DNA of 11,662 nt from contig CABUCQ010000057.1 of the NCBI GenBank assembly GCA_902490095.1, forward strand, positions 1 through 11,662, read 5' to 3'. The notes under the pieces were generated by a model. That model was not told where the DNA came from and searched no databases. It saw nothing but the letters and a program-made list of their open reading frames with translations. This DNA is from an uncultured Collinsella sp. GTDB lineage: Bacteria > Actinomycetota > Coriobacteriia > Coriobacteriales > Coriobacteriaceae. Below, one piece after another: positions 1 to 8,080 of this stretch (positions are counted from its first letter, which is position 1; every line of letters begins with the position of its first letter). The translations under genes were made by a program, and so were the position numbers.

Positions 1-1
1 G

Positions 2-1222
<1,221 letters not shown>

Positions 1223-1245
1223 GTCGAAAGGCCATCCTTCCCACC

Positions 1246-1335
1246 GGCCCGACCGCCTGCGGGGTTTCTTCTTCGCTGGTCCTCGCGCTTCGCGCTGCGG
1301 GATCGCTCAGAAGAAACCTCTCCCGGCGTCGGGCC
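1246..1335. repeat. ~90-base imperfect inverted repeat (long hairpin)
   Basis: This gap sequence folds back on itself in four stacked blocks. GGCCCGAC (1246-1253) pairs with GTCGGGCC (1328-1335). GGTTTCTTCT (1263-1272) pairs perfectly with AGAAGAAACC (1309-1318). GGTCC (1278-1282) pairs with GGATC (1300-1304) with one G-U. GCGC (1285-1288) pairs with GCGC (1292-1295) around a TTC loop. AAAGGCC at 1227-1233 could instead pair with GGCCTTT at 1332-1338, giving a competing outer stem. Only three T follow it, so it is a poor intrinsic terminator. It could be a dispersed REP-like palindrome or an mRNA 3'-end structure. Confidence 0.6.
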
Positions 1336-1378
1336 TTTGAATAGCCTCTCGGGACCATTGGCTGAGGGAAAGTGTGTG

Positions 1379-1413
1379 AGCCGGTCGAGCGTTTGCTCGA
1401 CCGGCTCTTTTTT
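1379..1413 (+). terminator. Rho-independent terminator downstream of the Ca2+ ATPase
   Basis: A perfect 12-bp stem, AGCCGGTCGAGC (1379-1390) against GCTCGACCGGCT (1395-1406), closes a GTTT loop and is followed after one C by six T (1408-1413). It should end transcription from the ATPase gene. It also shows that the open frame running upstream from rsgA through this region is not coding. Confidence 0.9.
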
Positions 1414-1418
1414 GTGGG

Positions 1419-1424
1419 TAAAAT
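1419..1424 (+). promoter_or_regulatory. rsgA: Possible -10 element for rsgA
   Basis: TAAAAT lies just after the terminator and 38 bases before the rsgA start, which is a sensible place for a promoter because the terminator separates rsgA from the gene before it. No good -35 is found at 16-18 bases; the nearest candidate TTGCTC (1393-1398) is 20 bases away and lies inside the terminator stem. Weak evidence. Confidence 0.3.
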
Positions 1425-1451
1425 ACCTGCTCAGTTGTGATTTATGGTGCT

Positions 1452-1457
1452 GGGAGG
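1452..1457 (+). promoter_or_regulatory. rsgA: Shine-Dalgarno that sets the rsgA start
   Basis: GGGAGG ends 5 bases before the GTG at 1463. It is the only well-placed ribosome binding site in the region and decides for this start over the in-frame ATG at 1337, which lies upstream of the terminator hairpin. Confidence 0.7.
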
Positions 1458-1462
1458 CGCTT

Positions 1463-2647
1463 GTGGGCAAGGCTAAGGCTAAAGCGAAGAAAAAGACGAC
1501 GGGGGCGCGGGCTAAGCGCGATCGTCGTCGGAAGCTTGCGACCGAGGCCCCCGCGTCTGCCGAGGAGTTGTTGGCGAGCGTACCGGGGCTTGACGCGCTG
1601 CAGGACGTTCCGGCGTTTGATGACCTGCCGGTCGATGGGGCTCAGCAGGCGGCATTTGACGACTTTTGCGCACATACCGAGGAGCCCGAGCAGATGCAGC
1701 TTGGCGCCGTGGTGCGCTTGGATCGCGGGTTTCCGCTGGTGGCGACTGCCGACGACACCTTCCGCGCCGAGCATGCCGTGGGGTTTGCCAAGTCGCGCGG
1801 CGAGGACGAGGTCCTGCTGCCTGCCGTGGGCGACCGTGTGGCGGTGCGCTGCGCTCCCGGGCACGATATGGGCGTGATTGAGTGCGTGCTGCCGCGCCGT
1901 ACGAGCTTTGAGCGTTGGCGCGGCCGTGCCCGCGGAGAGCGTCAGGTGCTCTGCTCCAACGTGGATTGCGTGCTAATCGTGCAGGCGCTCGGTGCCGGTG
2001 AGGTGCTGCTCGACCGCGTGGCGCGCTCGCTGGTGTTGGCGCTCGACTGCGATGCCGAACCGGTGGTGGTGCTCACCAAAGCTGATCGCTGCGATGCCGA
2101 GGAGCTCGAGCGCGATCTGGACCGCGTGCGCCGCCTGGTGGGTCCGGACGTGCGCGTGATCGTGACGTCCTCTGCCGAGGGGCGCGGCCTGGACGAGGTT
2201 CGTTCCTGCGTGCCTGCCGGGAGCTGCGCCATGATTCTGGGCGAGTCGGGTGCCGGCAAGTCGACGCTGCTCAATGCGCTGCTGGGCCACGATACGTTGG
2301 CGACTGGCGGTGTGCGCGAACGCGACGACCAGGGCCGTCACACTACCGTCGCGCGCGTGATGGTGGCACTGCCGGGCGACGCCGGCGTGATCGCCGATGC
2401 CCCGGGCCTGCGCAGCTTACCGCTCGTGGGTCACGAGCGGGGTCTGGCGCGCGCCTTCCCCGAGATTGTCGAGGCATCGCGCGCGTGCCGGTTTGGCGAT
2501 TGCACGCATACCCATGAGCCGGGTTGTGCCGTTCGCGAGGCCGAGGACGCCGGGCAGATCGACAGCCTGCGTTTGGAAACGTTCCAAAACCTGGCGTCAT
2601 CCATGCGCGTGAGTGCTCAAATGCTCGATCCCGATGTCCACCTGTAA
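1463..2647 (+). CDS. rsgA: Ribosome small subunit-dependent GTPase A (RsgA)
   Basis: This is a cytoplasmic GTPase that binds the 30S subunit late in assembly and is released on GTP hydrolysis. The protein is 394 residues from the GTG at 1463. It begins with a Lys/Arg-rich stretch (2-24) and an acidic spacer, then an OB-fold region (about 77-145). The G motifs are in the circularly permuted order typical of the family: G4 TKAD (205-208), G5 SSAEG (236-240), G1 GESGAGKS (260-267), G2 RHTT (292-295) and G3 DAPG (312-315). A zinc site follows with the exact family spacing: C342, C347, H349, C355. The G4 motif has Thr in place of the common Asn. At 394 residues it is longer than many bacterial RsgA proteins, mainly because of the first ~75 residues. 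It is flanked by terminators on both sides, so it is probably a single-gene transcript. Confidence 0.95.
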   Translation: MGKAKAKAKKKTTGARAKRDRRRKLATEAPASAEELLASVPGLDALQDVPAFDDLPVDGAQQAAFDDFCAHTEEPEQMQLGAVVRLDRGFPLVATADDTFRAEHAVGFAKSRGEDEVLLPAVGDRVAVRCAPGHDMGVIECVLPRRTSFERWRGRARGERQVLCSNVDCVLIVQALGAGEVLLDRVARSLVLALDCDAEPVVVLTKADRCDAEELERDLDRVRRLVGPDVRVIVTSSAEGRGLDEVRSCVPAGSCAMILGESGAGKSTLLNALLGHDTLATGGVRERDDQGRHTTVARVMVALPGDAGVIADAPGLRSLPLVGHERGLARAFPEIVEASRACRFGDCTHTHEPGCAVREAEDAGQIDSLRLETFQNLASSMRVSAQMLDPDVHL

Positions 2648-2664
2648 TTGATTTTTCCTATGAC

Positions 2665-2698
2665 AGCCGTCTTCCAACTGTTCGGGAGACGGCTTTTT
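2665..2698 (+). terminator. Rho-independent terminator of rsgA
   Basis: AGCCGTCTTCC (2665-2675) pairs with GGGAGACGGCT (2684-2694), 11 pairs with one G-T, around an 8-base loop. The arm runs into five T (2694-2698). It starts 17 bases after the rsgA stop and separates rsgA from the pilus operon. Confidence 0.88.
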
Positions 2699-2737
2699 CG
2701 CTGCGAAAAAGCCTCGAAACATGCAGTTTGCTGACGT

Positions 2738-2789
2738 GCTGACCAAAACCTTGCCACGAGCTTGACGGGCTGGTTAGTTTTTGGTCAGC
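2738..2789 (+). promoter_or_regulatory. Long stem-loop carrying inverted CTGACCA sites upstream of the pilus operon
   Basis: GCTGACCAAAA (2738-2748) is the exact reverse complement of TTTTGGTCAGC (2779-2789). The stem can be extended with CC/GG (2749-2750 with 2772-2773) across a bulge. No T-run follows the second arm, so it does not look like a terminator for the plus strand. A second direct CTGACCA is at 2839-2845, and a partial copy GCTGAC at 2730-2735. The arrangement suits an operator for a dimeric regulator, or an RNA structure in the leader if transcription starts further upstream. No regulator is identified. Confidence 0.5.
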
Positions 2790-2796
2790 GATTGGT

Positions 2797-2802
2797 TTGA
2801 CA
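2797..2802 (+). promoter_or_regulatory. -35-like TTGACA for the pilus operon
   Basis: A perfect TTGACA sits 8 bases after the stem-loop and about 100 bases before cpaB. At 16-18 bases downstream there is no TATAAT-like hexamer (the best is GATTGC), so a standard housekeeping promoter is doubtful. The site might need an activator, or may be chance. Confidence 0.3.
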
Positions 2803-2841
2803 TCGAAAACCGAGATCGCGATTGCGCCGCTTTGCACTCTG

Positions 2842-2876
2842 ACCACCCAGACAATGGTGGTACGGGCATTCGCCCG
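2842..2876 (+). promoter_or_regulatory. Two tandem hairpins in the cpaB leader
   Basis: ACCACC (2842-2847) pairs with GGTGGT (2856-2861) around 8 bases. It is followed at once by CGGGC (2863-2867) pairing with GCCCG (2872-2876) around an ATTC loop. They end 10 bases before the ribosome binding site of cpaB. They could modulate translation or mRNA decay; they do not match any riboswitch class I recognise. Confidence 0.4.
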
Positions 2877-2886
2877 GCACTGCCAT

Positions 2887-2894
2887 GAGAGGAG
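2887..2894 (+). promoter_or_regulatory. cpaB: Shine-Dalgarno that sets the cpaB start
   Basis: GAGAGGAG ends 5 bases before the GTG at 2900. It overlaps the earlier in-frame ATG at 2885, which itself has no purine-rich site before it. This favours the GTG start. Confidence 0.7.
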
Positions 2895-2899
2895 CGGCC

Positions 2900-3559
2900 G
2901 TGAACAAGAGCAAGCGCATCGCCATCAGTCTGGTCGCGGGCGTGCTCGCTGCGCTGCTCTGCATGGTTTACGGCTCGTCGATTCGCTCGCAAGCCGAACA
3001 GGTCCAGGCTGAGACCTTGGCCAAGTACGGTGGCGATCGCGCCGAGGTATGCGTCGCGGCGCGCGATATCGATGTGGGCGAGACCCTCGATGAGACCAAT
3101 GTCATAACCCAGGAATGGCTGACGAGTCTGCTGCCGCGTGACGCGGCGACCGAGCTGCGCCAGGTGCGCGGCGACGTGACGACTTCGCGTATTCCCAAAA
3201 ACGCCGTGATCTGCAATGTCTACACCAAGGCCGAGAGCCACAAGCTCGAGGTGCCTAAGGGCAAGGTCGCCGTTTCGGTGGCGGTCGATGCCGAGCACTC
3301 GGTCGGCGGTGCTACGGGCGTGGGCAGCTACGTGGATGTGTATGTGCAAAAAGACGGCGTAACCGATCGGTTGTGCGGCGCGTACGTGATCGATACCAGT
3401 GAAGATTCCGGTGCCACGCGCGAGGGCAAGATCGAATGGGCGACGCTGGCGGCTGACCCCGAAGACGTCAAGGAACTGCTGGGGGCATCGGGCAAGGGAA
3501 CGGTCAGCTTGACGATTCCCGCCACGGCGCGCGGCAAAAAGAGCGGAGGCGACGAGTGA
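2900..3559 (+). CDS. cpaB: CpaB/RcpC-like Flp pilus assembly protein (SAF domain)
   Basis: This is the first gene of the pilus operon, 219 residues from the GTG at 2900. A short basic N-terminus (NKSKR) leads into one membrane helix (about 7-25). The rest is predicted to be outside the membrane: a SAF-type region (about 48-110, with VAARDIDVGETL and the second-half RIPKNAVI typical of the fold), then a CpaB/RcpC C-terminal region (about 115-205, KLEVPKGKVAVSVAVD onward). In diderm bacteria the family works with the secretin. In a single-membrane cell it more likely sits around the pilus base or contacts the cell wall; that is inference. The length is within the shorter range for this family. 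Its stop overlaps the next ATG by one base (TGATG), which suggests translational coupling. Confidence 0.85.
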   Translation: MNKSKRIAISLVAGVLAALLCMVYGSSIRSQAEQVQAETLAKYGGDRAEVCVAARDIDVGETLDETNVITQEWLTSLLPRDAATELRQVRGDVTTSRIPKNAVICNVYTKAESHKLEVPKGKVAVSVAVDAEHSVGGATGVGSYVDVYVQKDGVTDRLCGAYVIDTSEDSGATREGKIEWATLAADPEDVKELLGASGKGTVSLTIPATARGKKSGGDE

Positions 3560-5208
3560 TGAAGGCGATCTGGCTTGCGTGCTGCGCGTGCGGCGATTAC
3601 GGGCTGTTGCAGCGGGAAGTCGAGGGCCGTGATACGGGTGCACAGGTGCTTCGCGTGGGTGACCTGGACGGGCTGGTTTCCATGGCGCGGGCGTTTCCGT
3701 CGCGCCGCGGGGCTGCCATCATCGCGGCGTCTCTGTTTGATACCGAAGATGTGCGCAAGACTGTTGCGCGCCTGACGGCCGAAGGCCGCGTGAGTCGCGT
3801 GGTCGTGTTGATAGAAGCACTCGATCCATCGGATATCGAGGGGCTGTTTCGCGCAGGGGCGACCGAGGTCATCGCTGCGCACAGTATATGCGGCAACGGG
3901 CGCGCGGGCGAGGGAGCGGTTGATTCCGATCGGTGCATGACGATTGAGCCTGATGCTTTTGTTGATAGGGAACCCGGGGCGCCTCGCGCTACAAGAGGCC
4001 CGCGTGTTGATGATTATGGAAAAGCGGAAGCCGAGCATGGTCGGCGCCCCCGGAACCCCCTTGTATACGATGACGCTGGAGAGCCGGCGCAGCATGCTGG
4101 CGACTCCCCGGCTGTAGATATGGGATACGTGCACGGCGTGAATCTGGCGGATGAACTCGACGAAGTTGAGGGCTTTGCCGGGTGCGGCGAGTTGTCGCTG
4201 ATGCAGCATGAGCAGATTGCACAGAACGAGCCAGCCTCGCAGACCGAACAAGCTGCCATGCCGGCTTGGACGCAGCGTGTGGTTGCGGCGGGGGAGACGG
4301 GGACGCTGTCACCGACGCCCGCCCCGCCGCCTCCGATGCCGCCGGCAGACGCTGCCGCTCCGCAGCATCGAGCTCCGGTCATCTGCGCCATTTCGGGTTC
4401 GGGCGGTTGCGGCAAGTCGACGATCATTGCCACCATGGCACACACATCGTCGCTGTTGGGCTTGCGTGCCGCCGTGCTCGACCTGGACCTGATGTTTGGA
4501 AACCTTTACGACTTGTTAGGCGTCGATGCTCCGCGCGATATGGCGGCACTTATCGAGCCGTCGGTGGCGGGCGCGCTTGCCGAGCCGGATATCGTGGCCG
4601 CATCGATGCGCGTGGCGCCGGGCGTTACGCTCTGGGGTCCCGTCGCGGCGCCCGAGCAAGCCGAGCTCATGGCATGTCCGGTGGAGCTACTGCTTGATGT
4701 TCTGCGTCGCGAATCCGACGTGGTCTTTATCGATACCTCGGTCTTTTGGGGCGATGCCGTGGCGGCTGCGGTGGCGGCGAGCGACCGTTGCCTGGTCGTT
4801 GGCGATGCGGCGGTGTCGTCCGCGACATCGGCGTCGCGCGTCATTGAACTGGCAAGTCGAGTAGGTGTGCCGCGCACGCGCATGAGCGCTGTATTCAACC
4901 GGTTTGGCGCGCGCGGGGCAGACGAGGACGTCGCCATGCGCTTTGAGATTGCCTGTGCGTTGAGCTCCAAGATTCGTATCGCCGATGGCGGGCAGGATCT
5001 CGCTGCGCTCATGGCGTTTGGGCGCGCTGACGAGGCAGTGGGGCAGACCAGCGCTTTTGCGACCAGCGTGCGCGAGGCCACGCGCGAGATGCTCGTGGAA
5101 CTGGGGTGCGCCGTCGGCCCTTGGAGCGATATGGTCGCCGACCGTGCAACGCGCACCGAACGTCCGCGTATCCGCCTTCCCTGGTCGCGCGAGGGTGATC
5201 AGCGATGA
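3559..5208 (+). CDS. tadZ: CpaE/TadZ-like localisation ATPase of the Tad pilus
   Basis: This is a 549-residue cytoplasmic protein of the MinD/ParA superfamily expected to place the Tad machine in the cell. The N-terminal ~110 residues look like a receiver-type fold but lack the usual phospho-Asp at the end of strand 3 (AAIIAASLF) and the KP pair near the end. A low-complexity linker (about 115-270, ending in a TPAPPPPMPP proline run) joins it to the ATPase domain. There the P-loop is GSGGCGKST (280-288), in which Ser replaces the signature Lys of the MinD deviant Walker A. Switch-like DLDLMFGNL (308-316) and Walker B VVFIDTS (388-394) follow. TadZ proteins are known for an atypical Walker box, so this fits the family. 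A GTG at 3556 is an alternative start one codon earlier; GGAGG (3545-3549) serves either. It ends in an ATGA overlap with cpaF. Confidence 0.85.
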   Translation: MKAIWLACCACGDYGLLQREVEGRDTGAQVLRVGDLDGLVSMARAFPSRRGAAIIAASLFDTEDVRKTVARLTAEGRVSRVVVLIEALDPSDIEGLFRAGATEVIAAHSICGNGRAGEGAVDSDRCMTIEPDAFVDREPGAPRATRGPRVDDYGKAEAEHGRRPRNPLVYDDAGEPAQHAGDSPAVDMGYVHGVNLADELDEVEGFAGCGELSLMQHEQIAQNEPASQTEQAAMPAWTQRVVAAGETGTLSPTPAPPPPMPPADAAAPQHRAPVICAISGSGGCGKSTIIATMAHTSSLLGLRAAVLDLDLMFGNLYDLLGVDAPRDMAALIEPSVAGALAEPDIVAASMRVAPGVTLWGPVAAPEQAELMACPVELLLDVLRRESDVVFIDTSVFWGDAVAAAVAASDRCLVVGDAAVSSATSASRVIELASRVGVPRTRMSAVFNRFGARGADEDVAMRFEIACALSSKIRIADGGQDLAALMAFGRADEAVGQTSAFATSVREATREMLVELGCAVGPWSDMVADRATRTERPRIRLPWSREGDQR

Positions 5209-6533
5209 GCCTGCAAACGAGGATTAAGGCTGCCGGCGCTGCAGCGGCGGCAGCGCCTGTAGATGCGGGGCGTCGCCGCGCGGTGAAACGACGCACCAAG
5301 CGCGCCGTGATGGACCGCATGGGTTACGACGAAGTGGCGCGTATCAGCGCCTATATCGACCCGGCACTTGCCCGCTCGGAATTGCGTCCCGCGGTGGAGG
5401 CGGCGCTCAATGTTGAGGAGCCGACCGATCTCGCGACGCCCGAGCGCGAGACCATCATCGACGAGATTTTGGATGATGTGGTGGGCTTGGGGCCGTTGCA
5501 GCCGCTCATCGAGGACGACACCGTTACCGAGATCATGATTAACGGCTGCCGCTCGGCTTTCTTTGAACGCGGCGGCGTCTTGTACCCCATCGAGCATGCG
5601 TTTGAGGATGATGAGCAGATTCGTGTGCTTATCGACCGCATCATCTCGCCACTTGGCCGCCGTATCGACGAGCGCAGCCCCATCGTCAACGCCCGCCTCA
5701 AAACGGGCTATCGCGTCAACGCGGTGATTCCGCCTGTGGCGATTGACGGACCGATTCTCACCATCCGAAAGTTCTCGGACCGCATCTGCTCGCTGGACGA
5801 GCTTGTGGGGCTGGGGTCGCTGCCGCTTTGGTATGCGCAGCTGCTGTCGTGCGCGGTGTCGCTGCGACAGGACCTGGCGGTTGCGGGGGGCACGGGATCT
5901 GGTAAGACCACCCTGCTCAACGCGTTGTCATGCGAGATTTCCACCGGCGAGCGCATCGTGACGATCGAGGACTCTGCCGAACTCAAGTTTGCGCATCATC
6001 CGCACGTGGTGCGTCTAGAGGCGCGCGAGGCTTCAATTGAGGGCGAGGGCGCGGTGACGATCCGCGACCTGGTGACCAATGCCCTGCGCATGCGCCCCGA
6101 CCGCATCGTGGTGGGTGAGGTGCGCGGTGCTGAGTGCTGCGACATGTTGCAGGCCATGAACACGGGCCACGACGGGTCGCTCACCACACTTCATGCGGGC
6201 TCAGAACAGGAGACCGTGGTGCGTCTGACGTTGCTTGCACGTTATGGCATCGATCTGCCGAGCGAGCTCATCGAGGAGCAGATTGCCATGGCGCTCGACG
6301 GCATCGTGATGTCTGAGCGCCACGCCGATGGCAGGCGCTTCGTCTCCTCGTATTCGGGGGTGCGTCGCGCCGCGTCGGGCGGCGTAGAGCTCGAGCGCTA
6401 TGTGACTTTCGATGCCGCCGAGCGCACCTGGACGCTTGACCGCGAGCCGCCGTTTATCGCAGAAGGCCTGCGGTCGGGGACGCTCACACAAGAGGAGGTG
6501 GACGAATGGAGGTCGCTGTGCCCCTCGTCGTAG
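5205..6533 (+). CDS. cpaF: CpaF/TadA secretion ATPase
   Basis: This is the hexameric cytoplasmic ATPase that drives pilin assembly, 442 residues. After a basic, Ala-rich N-terminus comes the N-terminal domain (about 80-200, including LGPLQPLIEDDTVTEIMING and the RIDERSPIVNARL stretch). The catalytic core has Walker A GGTGSGKTT (228-236), an Asp box around IEDSAEL (254-260), Walker B with VVGEVRG (302-308) and a His box with H322 and H330 in GHDGSLTTLH. All catalytic elements look intact and the length is normal for the family. The ATG at 5205 shares ATGA with the tadZ stop and is preceded by a GAGGGTGAT site. Its last 28 bases overlap tadB. Confidence 0.95.
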   Translation: MSLQTRIKAAGAAAAAAPVDAGRRRAVKRRTKRAVMDRMGYDEVARISAYIDPALARSELRPAVEAALNVEEPTDLATPERETIIDEILDDVVGLGPLQPLIEDDTVTEIMINGCRSAFFERGGVLYPIEHAFEDDEQIRVLIDRIISPLGRRIDERSPIVNARLKTGYRVNAVIPPVAIDGPILTIRKFSDRICSLDELVGLGSLPLWYAQLLSCAVSLRQDLAVAGGTGSGKTTLLNALSCEISTGERIVTIEDSAELKFAHHPHVVRLEAREASIEGEGAVTIRDLVTNALRMRPDRIVVGEVRGAECCDMLQAMNTGHDGSLTTLHAGSEQETVVRLTLLARYGIDLPSELIEEQIAMALDGIVMSERHADGRRFVSSYSGVRRAASGGVELERYVTFDAAERTWTLDREPPFIAEGLRSGTLTQEEVDEWRSLCPSS

Positions 6534-7432
6534 GGGGTTTGGCAGGGTTTTCTGTCGCGACGGCGTGCGGGGCGGAACCTCGTGTGCCGCAGGTGCCGCC
6601 GGCGGAGCTGGCGCGTCAGGCGCTCGAGACGGTGGCAGAGAAACTGCCGCGTGAGCTGGTGGAAAACGATCTGCTGAAAAAGATCGCCCGTTCGTGGGCA
6701 TCGCTGGCTCCGGCGCATCGCCTTGGCCTCGTGATCGAAGATGCTTCGGGGCGTTTGGCGTTTCTGCTGCTCTCGAGCGGTGTCTGCTGCATTTTACTAA
6801 CGATGGTGTCGTTATCGCCCCTCGGATTTGCCTTGGGACTTGTTGCTCCGATTGCCGTTGGCGCCGCTCGGGATGGCTTTGAGAGCCGGCGCGAGCAACA
6901 CGATGCAGAAGAGGCCATGCCCGAGGCGTTTACCGCACTTTCCATGTCGCTTGCCTCGGGACATTCGCTGGCTCAGGGCATGCGCTTTGTGGGCGCTCAT
7001 GCGCAAGAACCGGTGCATACCGAGTTTTTGCGGGTGGCGGCGGCGATCGATTGCGGCATCTCGGCGACCGACGCGCTCGATGACTTGCTCGTGCGCATCG
7101 ACGCCCCCGGTCTTTCGCTTGTGACCTTGGCGCTTAAGGTGTCACAGCGCACCGGCGCTCCGCTTGCCGACTTACTGTCCGAGGCGTCGAGCATGGTGGG
7201 GGAGCGCATTGAGCTCAAGCGCCGCCTAGATGTTAAGACGTCGCAGGCCCGCATGTCTGCGCATATGGTCGCGGCGATGCCGACGGGCATGTGCGCGGTG
7301 TTGGCGCTGCTTTCGGCAGATTTTCGTCGCGGTCTTGCGACGCCTGCCGGCGCGGGCGCTGTGGTGCTGGGTCTTGCCCTCAACGCCGTTGCCCTGGTGG
7401 TTATCAGGCGCATTATGCGGGTGGAGCTATGA
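6506..7432 (+). CDS. tadB: TadB-like inner membrane platform protein
   Basis: This 308-residue membrane protein belongs to the T2SSF/GspF family and would form, with TadC, the platform on which CpaF acts. Hydrophobic segments are near 4-20, 84-102, 103-121, 252-270 and 283-301. Between the third and fourth lies the cytoplasmic T2SSF domain (about 137-250), with AMPEAFTALSMSLASGHSL at 137-155 and a second helical half SQRTGAPLADLLSEAS (213-228). The start has a near-perfect ribosome site, AGGAGGTG (6493-6500), the strongest in the early operon, and lies inside the end of cpaF (28-base overlap). It joins tadC through an ATGA overlap. Confidence 0.9.
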   Translation: MEVAVPLVVGGLAGFSVATACGAEPRVPQVPPAELARQALETVAEKLPRELVENDLLKKIARSWASLAPAHRLGLVIEDASGRLAFLLLSSGVCCILLTMVSLSPLGFALGLVAPIAVGAARDGFESRREQHDAEEAMPEAFTALSMSLASGHSLAQGMRFVGAHAQEPVHTEFLRVAAAIDCGISATDALDDLLVRIDAPGLSLVTLALKVSQRTGAPLADLLSEASSMVGERIELKRRLDVKTSQARMSAHMVAAMPTGMCAVLALLSADFRRGLATPAGAGAVVLGLALNAVALVVIRRIMRVEL

Positions 7433-8070
7433 GCGCCCCGGTTGCAGTTGCGGCTTGCCTGTGCGCTCTGAGTGTATTTGTCGCGACGGGTTTGGATCGG
7501 GCGGATGCACGCAAGATCGCAGAGGCCTGCAAGCGCGAGGCGGTGCTGGTCGCTGCCGCGGGTCGCTCGGTGGTCGATGCTCTGACCGCGCGAATGAAGG
7601 GCGCGGTTGGAGCGGGCGGCCCGGCGCGAGTGTCGCTCGGCGAAGTGTCCGAGATGATCGATGTTGTGCGCTTGGGTCTTTCGGCCGGTCTTTCGTTTGA
7701 TGCGGCGCTTGAGATTTTCTGCGCCAACCGCCGGTCAGTGCTGGCTCTTCGACTTGAGCGGGCCTGCATGGCGTGGCAGGTGGGCGTGGGCACGCGTGAG
7801 GACGAGTTGTTGGCCGCCGCGCGCGACCTGGACGTGCGAGCGCTCGAGACCTTTGCCATCACGGTGGGACAGGCGCTCGCCCTGGGTGCCCCACTTGCCG
7901 AGACACTGGCCGCTCAAAGTCGCGAGATCCGTGCGGCTCATCGCGCCGCGGTCGAGCGCGAGATCGAGCGTGCGCCCGTCAAGCTGCTGATTCCCACCGG
8001 CACACTCATCTTGCCGGCGTTGCTTCTGTCCATATTGGGCCCGCTGTTGGGAGCAGGCGGGATGATGTAG
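7429..8070 (+). CDS. tadC: TadC-like (T2SSF family) platform protein, compact form
   Basis: This is a 213-residue protein from the ATG at 7429, which overlaps the tadB stop (ATGA). The open frame extends upstream to 7291, but that part lies inside tadB. It has one N-terminal membrane helix (about 4-21) and a T2SSF domain (about 72-180) with SEMIDVVRLGLSAGLSFDAA and the second-half signature FAITVGQALALGAPLAETL, the counterpart of the TadB pattern. A C-terminal membrane helix runs about 184-206. Typical TadC proteins are nearer 300 residues with more membrane helices, so this is a reduced form with only two clear ones. Domain content and gene order make the assignment firm; the precise name TadC rests on position. 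Confidence 0.87.
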   Translation: MSAPVAVAACLCALSVFVATGLDRADARKIAEACKREAVLVAAAGRSVVDALTARMKGAVGAGGPARVSLGEVSEMIDVVRLGLSAGLSFDAALEIFCANRRSVLALRLERACMAWQVGVGTREDELLAAARDLDVRALETFAITVGQALALGAPLAETLAAQSREIRAAHRAAVEREIERAPVKLLIPTGTLILPALLLSILGPLLGAGGMM

Positions 8071-8075
8071 GGAGG
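8071..8075 (+). promoter_or_regulatory. flp: Strong Shine-Dalgarno of the pilin gene
   Basis: GGAGG starts on the base after the tadC stop and ends 5 bases before the flp ATG. In a chain of overlapping genes this is one of only two intergenic spaces, and it gives the major pilin its own optimal ribosome site. Confidence 0.7.
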
Positions 8076-8080
8076 AATAC

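Noticed and set aside
1337..1462. N-terminal extension of rsgA from the ATG at 1337
   Set aside because: It would run through the terminator hairpin and T-run, has no ribosome site, and encodes nothing like RsgA. GTG 1463 has a good Shine-Dalgarno.
2699..2899. Possible riboswitch (for example cyclic di-GMP) ahead of the pilus operon
   Set aside because: The region has hairpins, but I see none of the conserved junction sequences of a known riboswitch class.
2774..3643. Minus-strand open frame of 289 codons opposite cpaB
   Set aside because: Same reason; it also crosses the control region and both ends of a well-supported gene.
3328..4251. Minus-strand open frame of 307 codons over cpaB/tadZ
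   Set aside because: It lies opposite strong plus-strand genes in high-GC DNA, and its protein is Arg/His-rich with no recognisable domain. It is a shadow frame.
4506..5156. Minus-strand open frame opposite the TadZ ATPase domain
   Set aside because: Ser/Ala/Thr-rich shadow of the conserved plus-strand ATPase; no start signal.
7291..7428. Upstream extension of tadC
   Set aside because: It lies wholly within tadB in another frame; the ATGA-coupled ATG at 7429 is the natural start.
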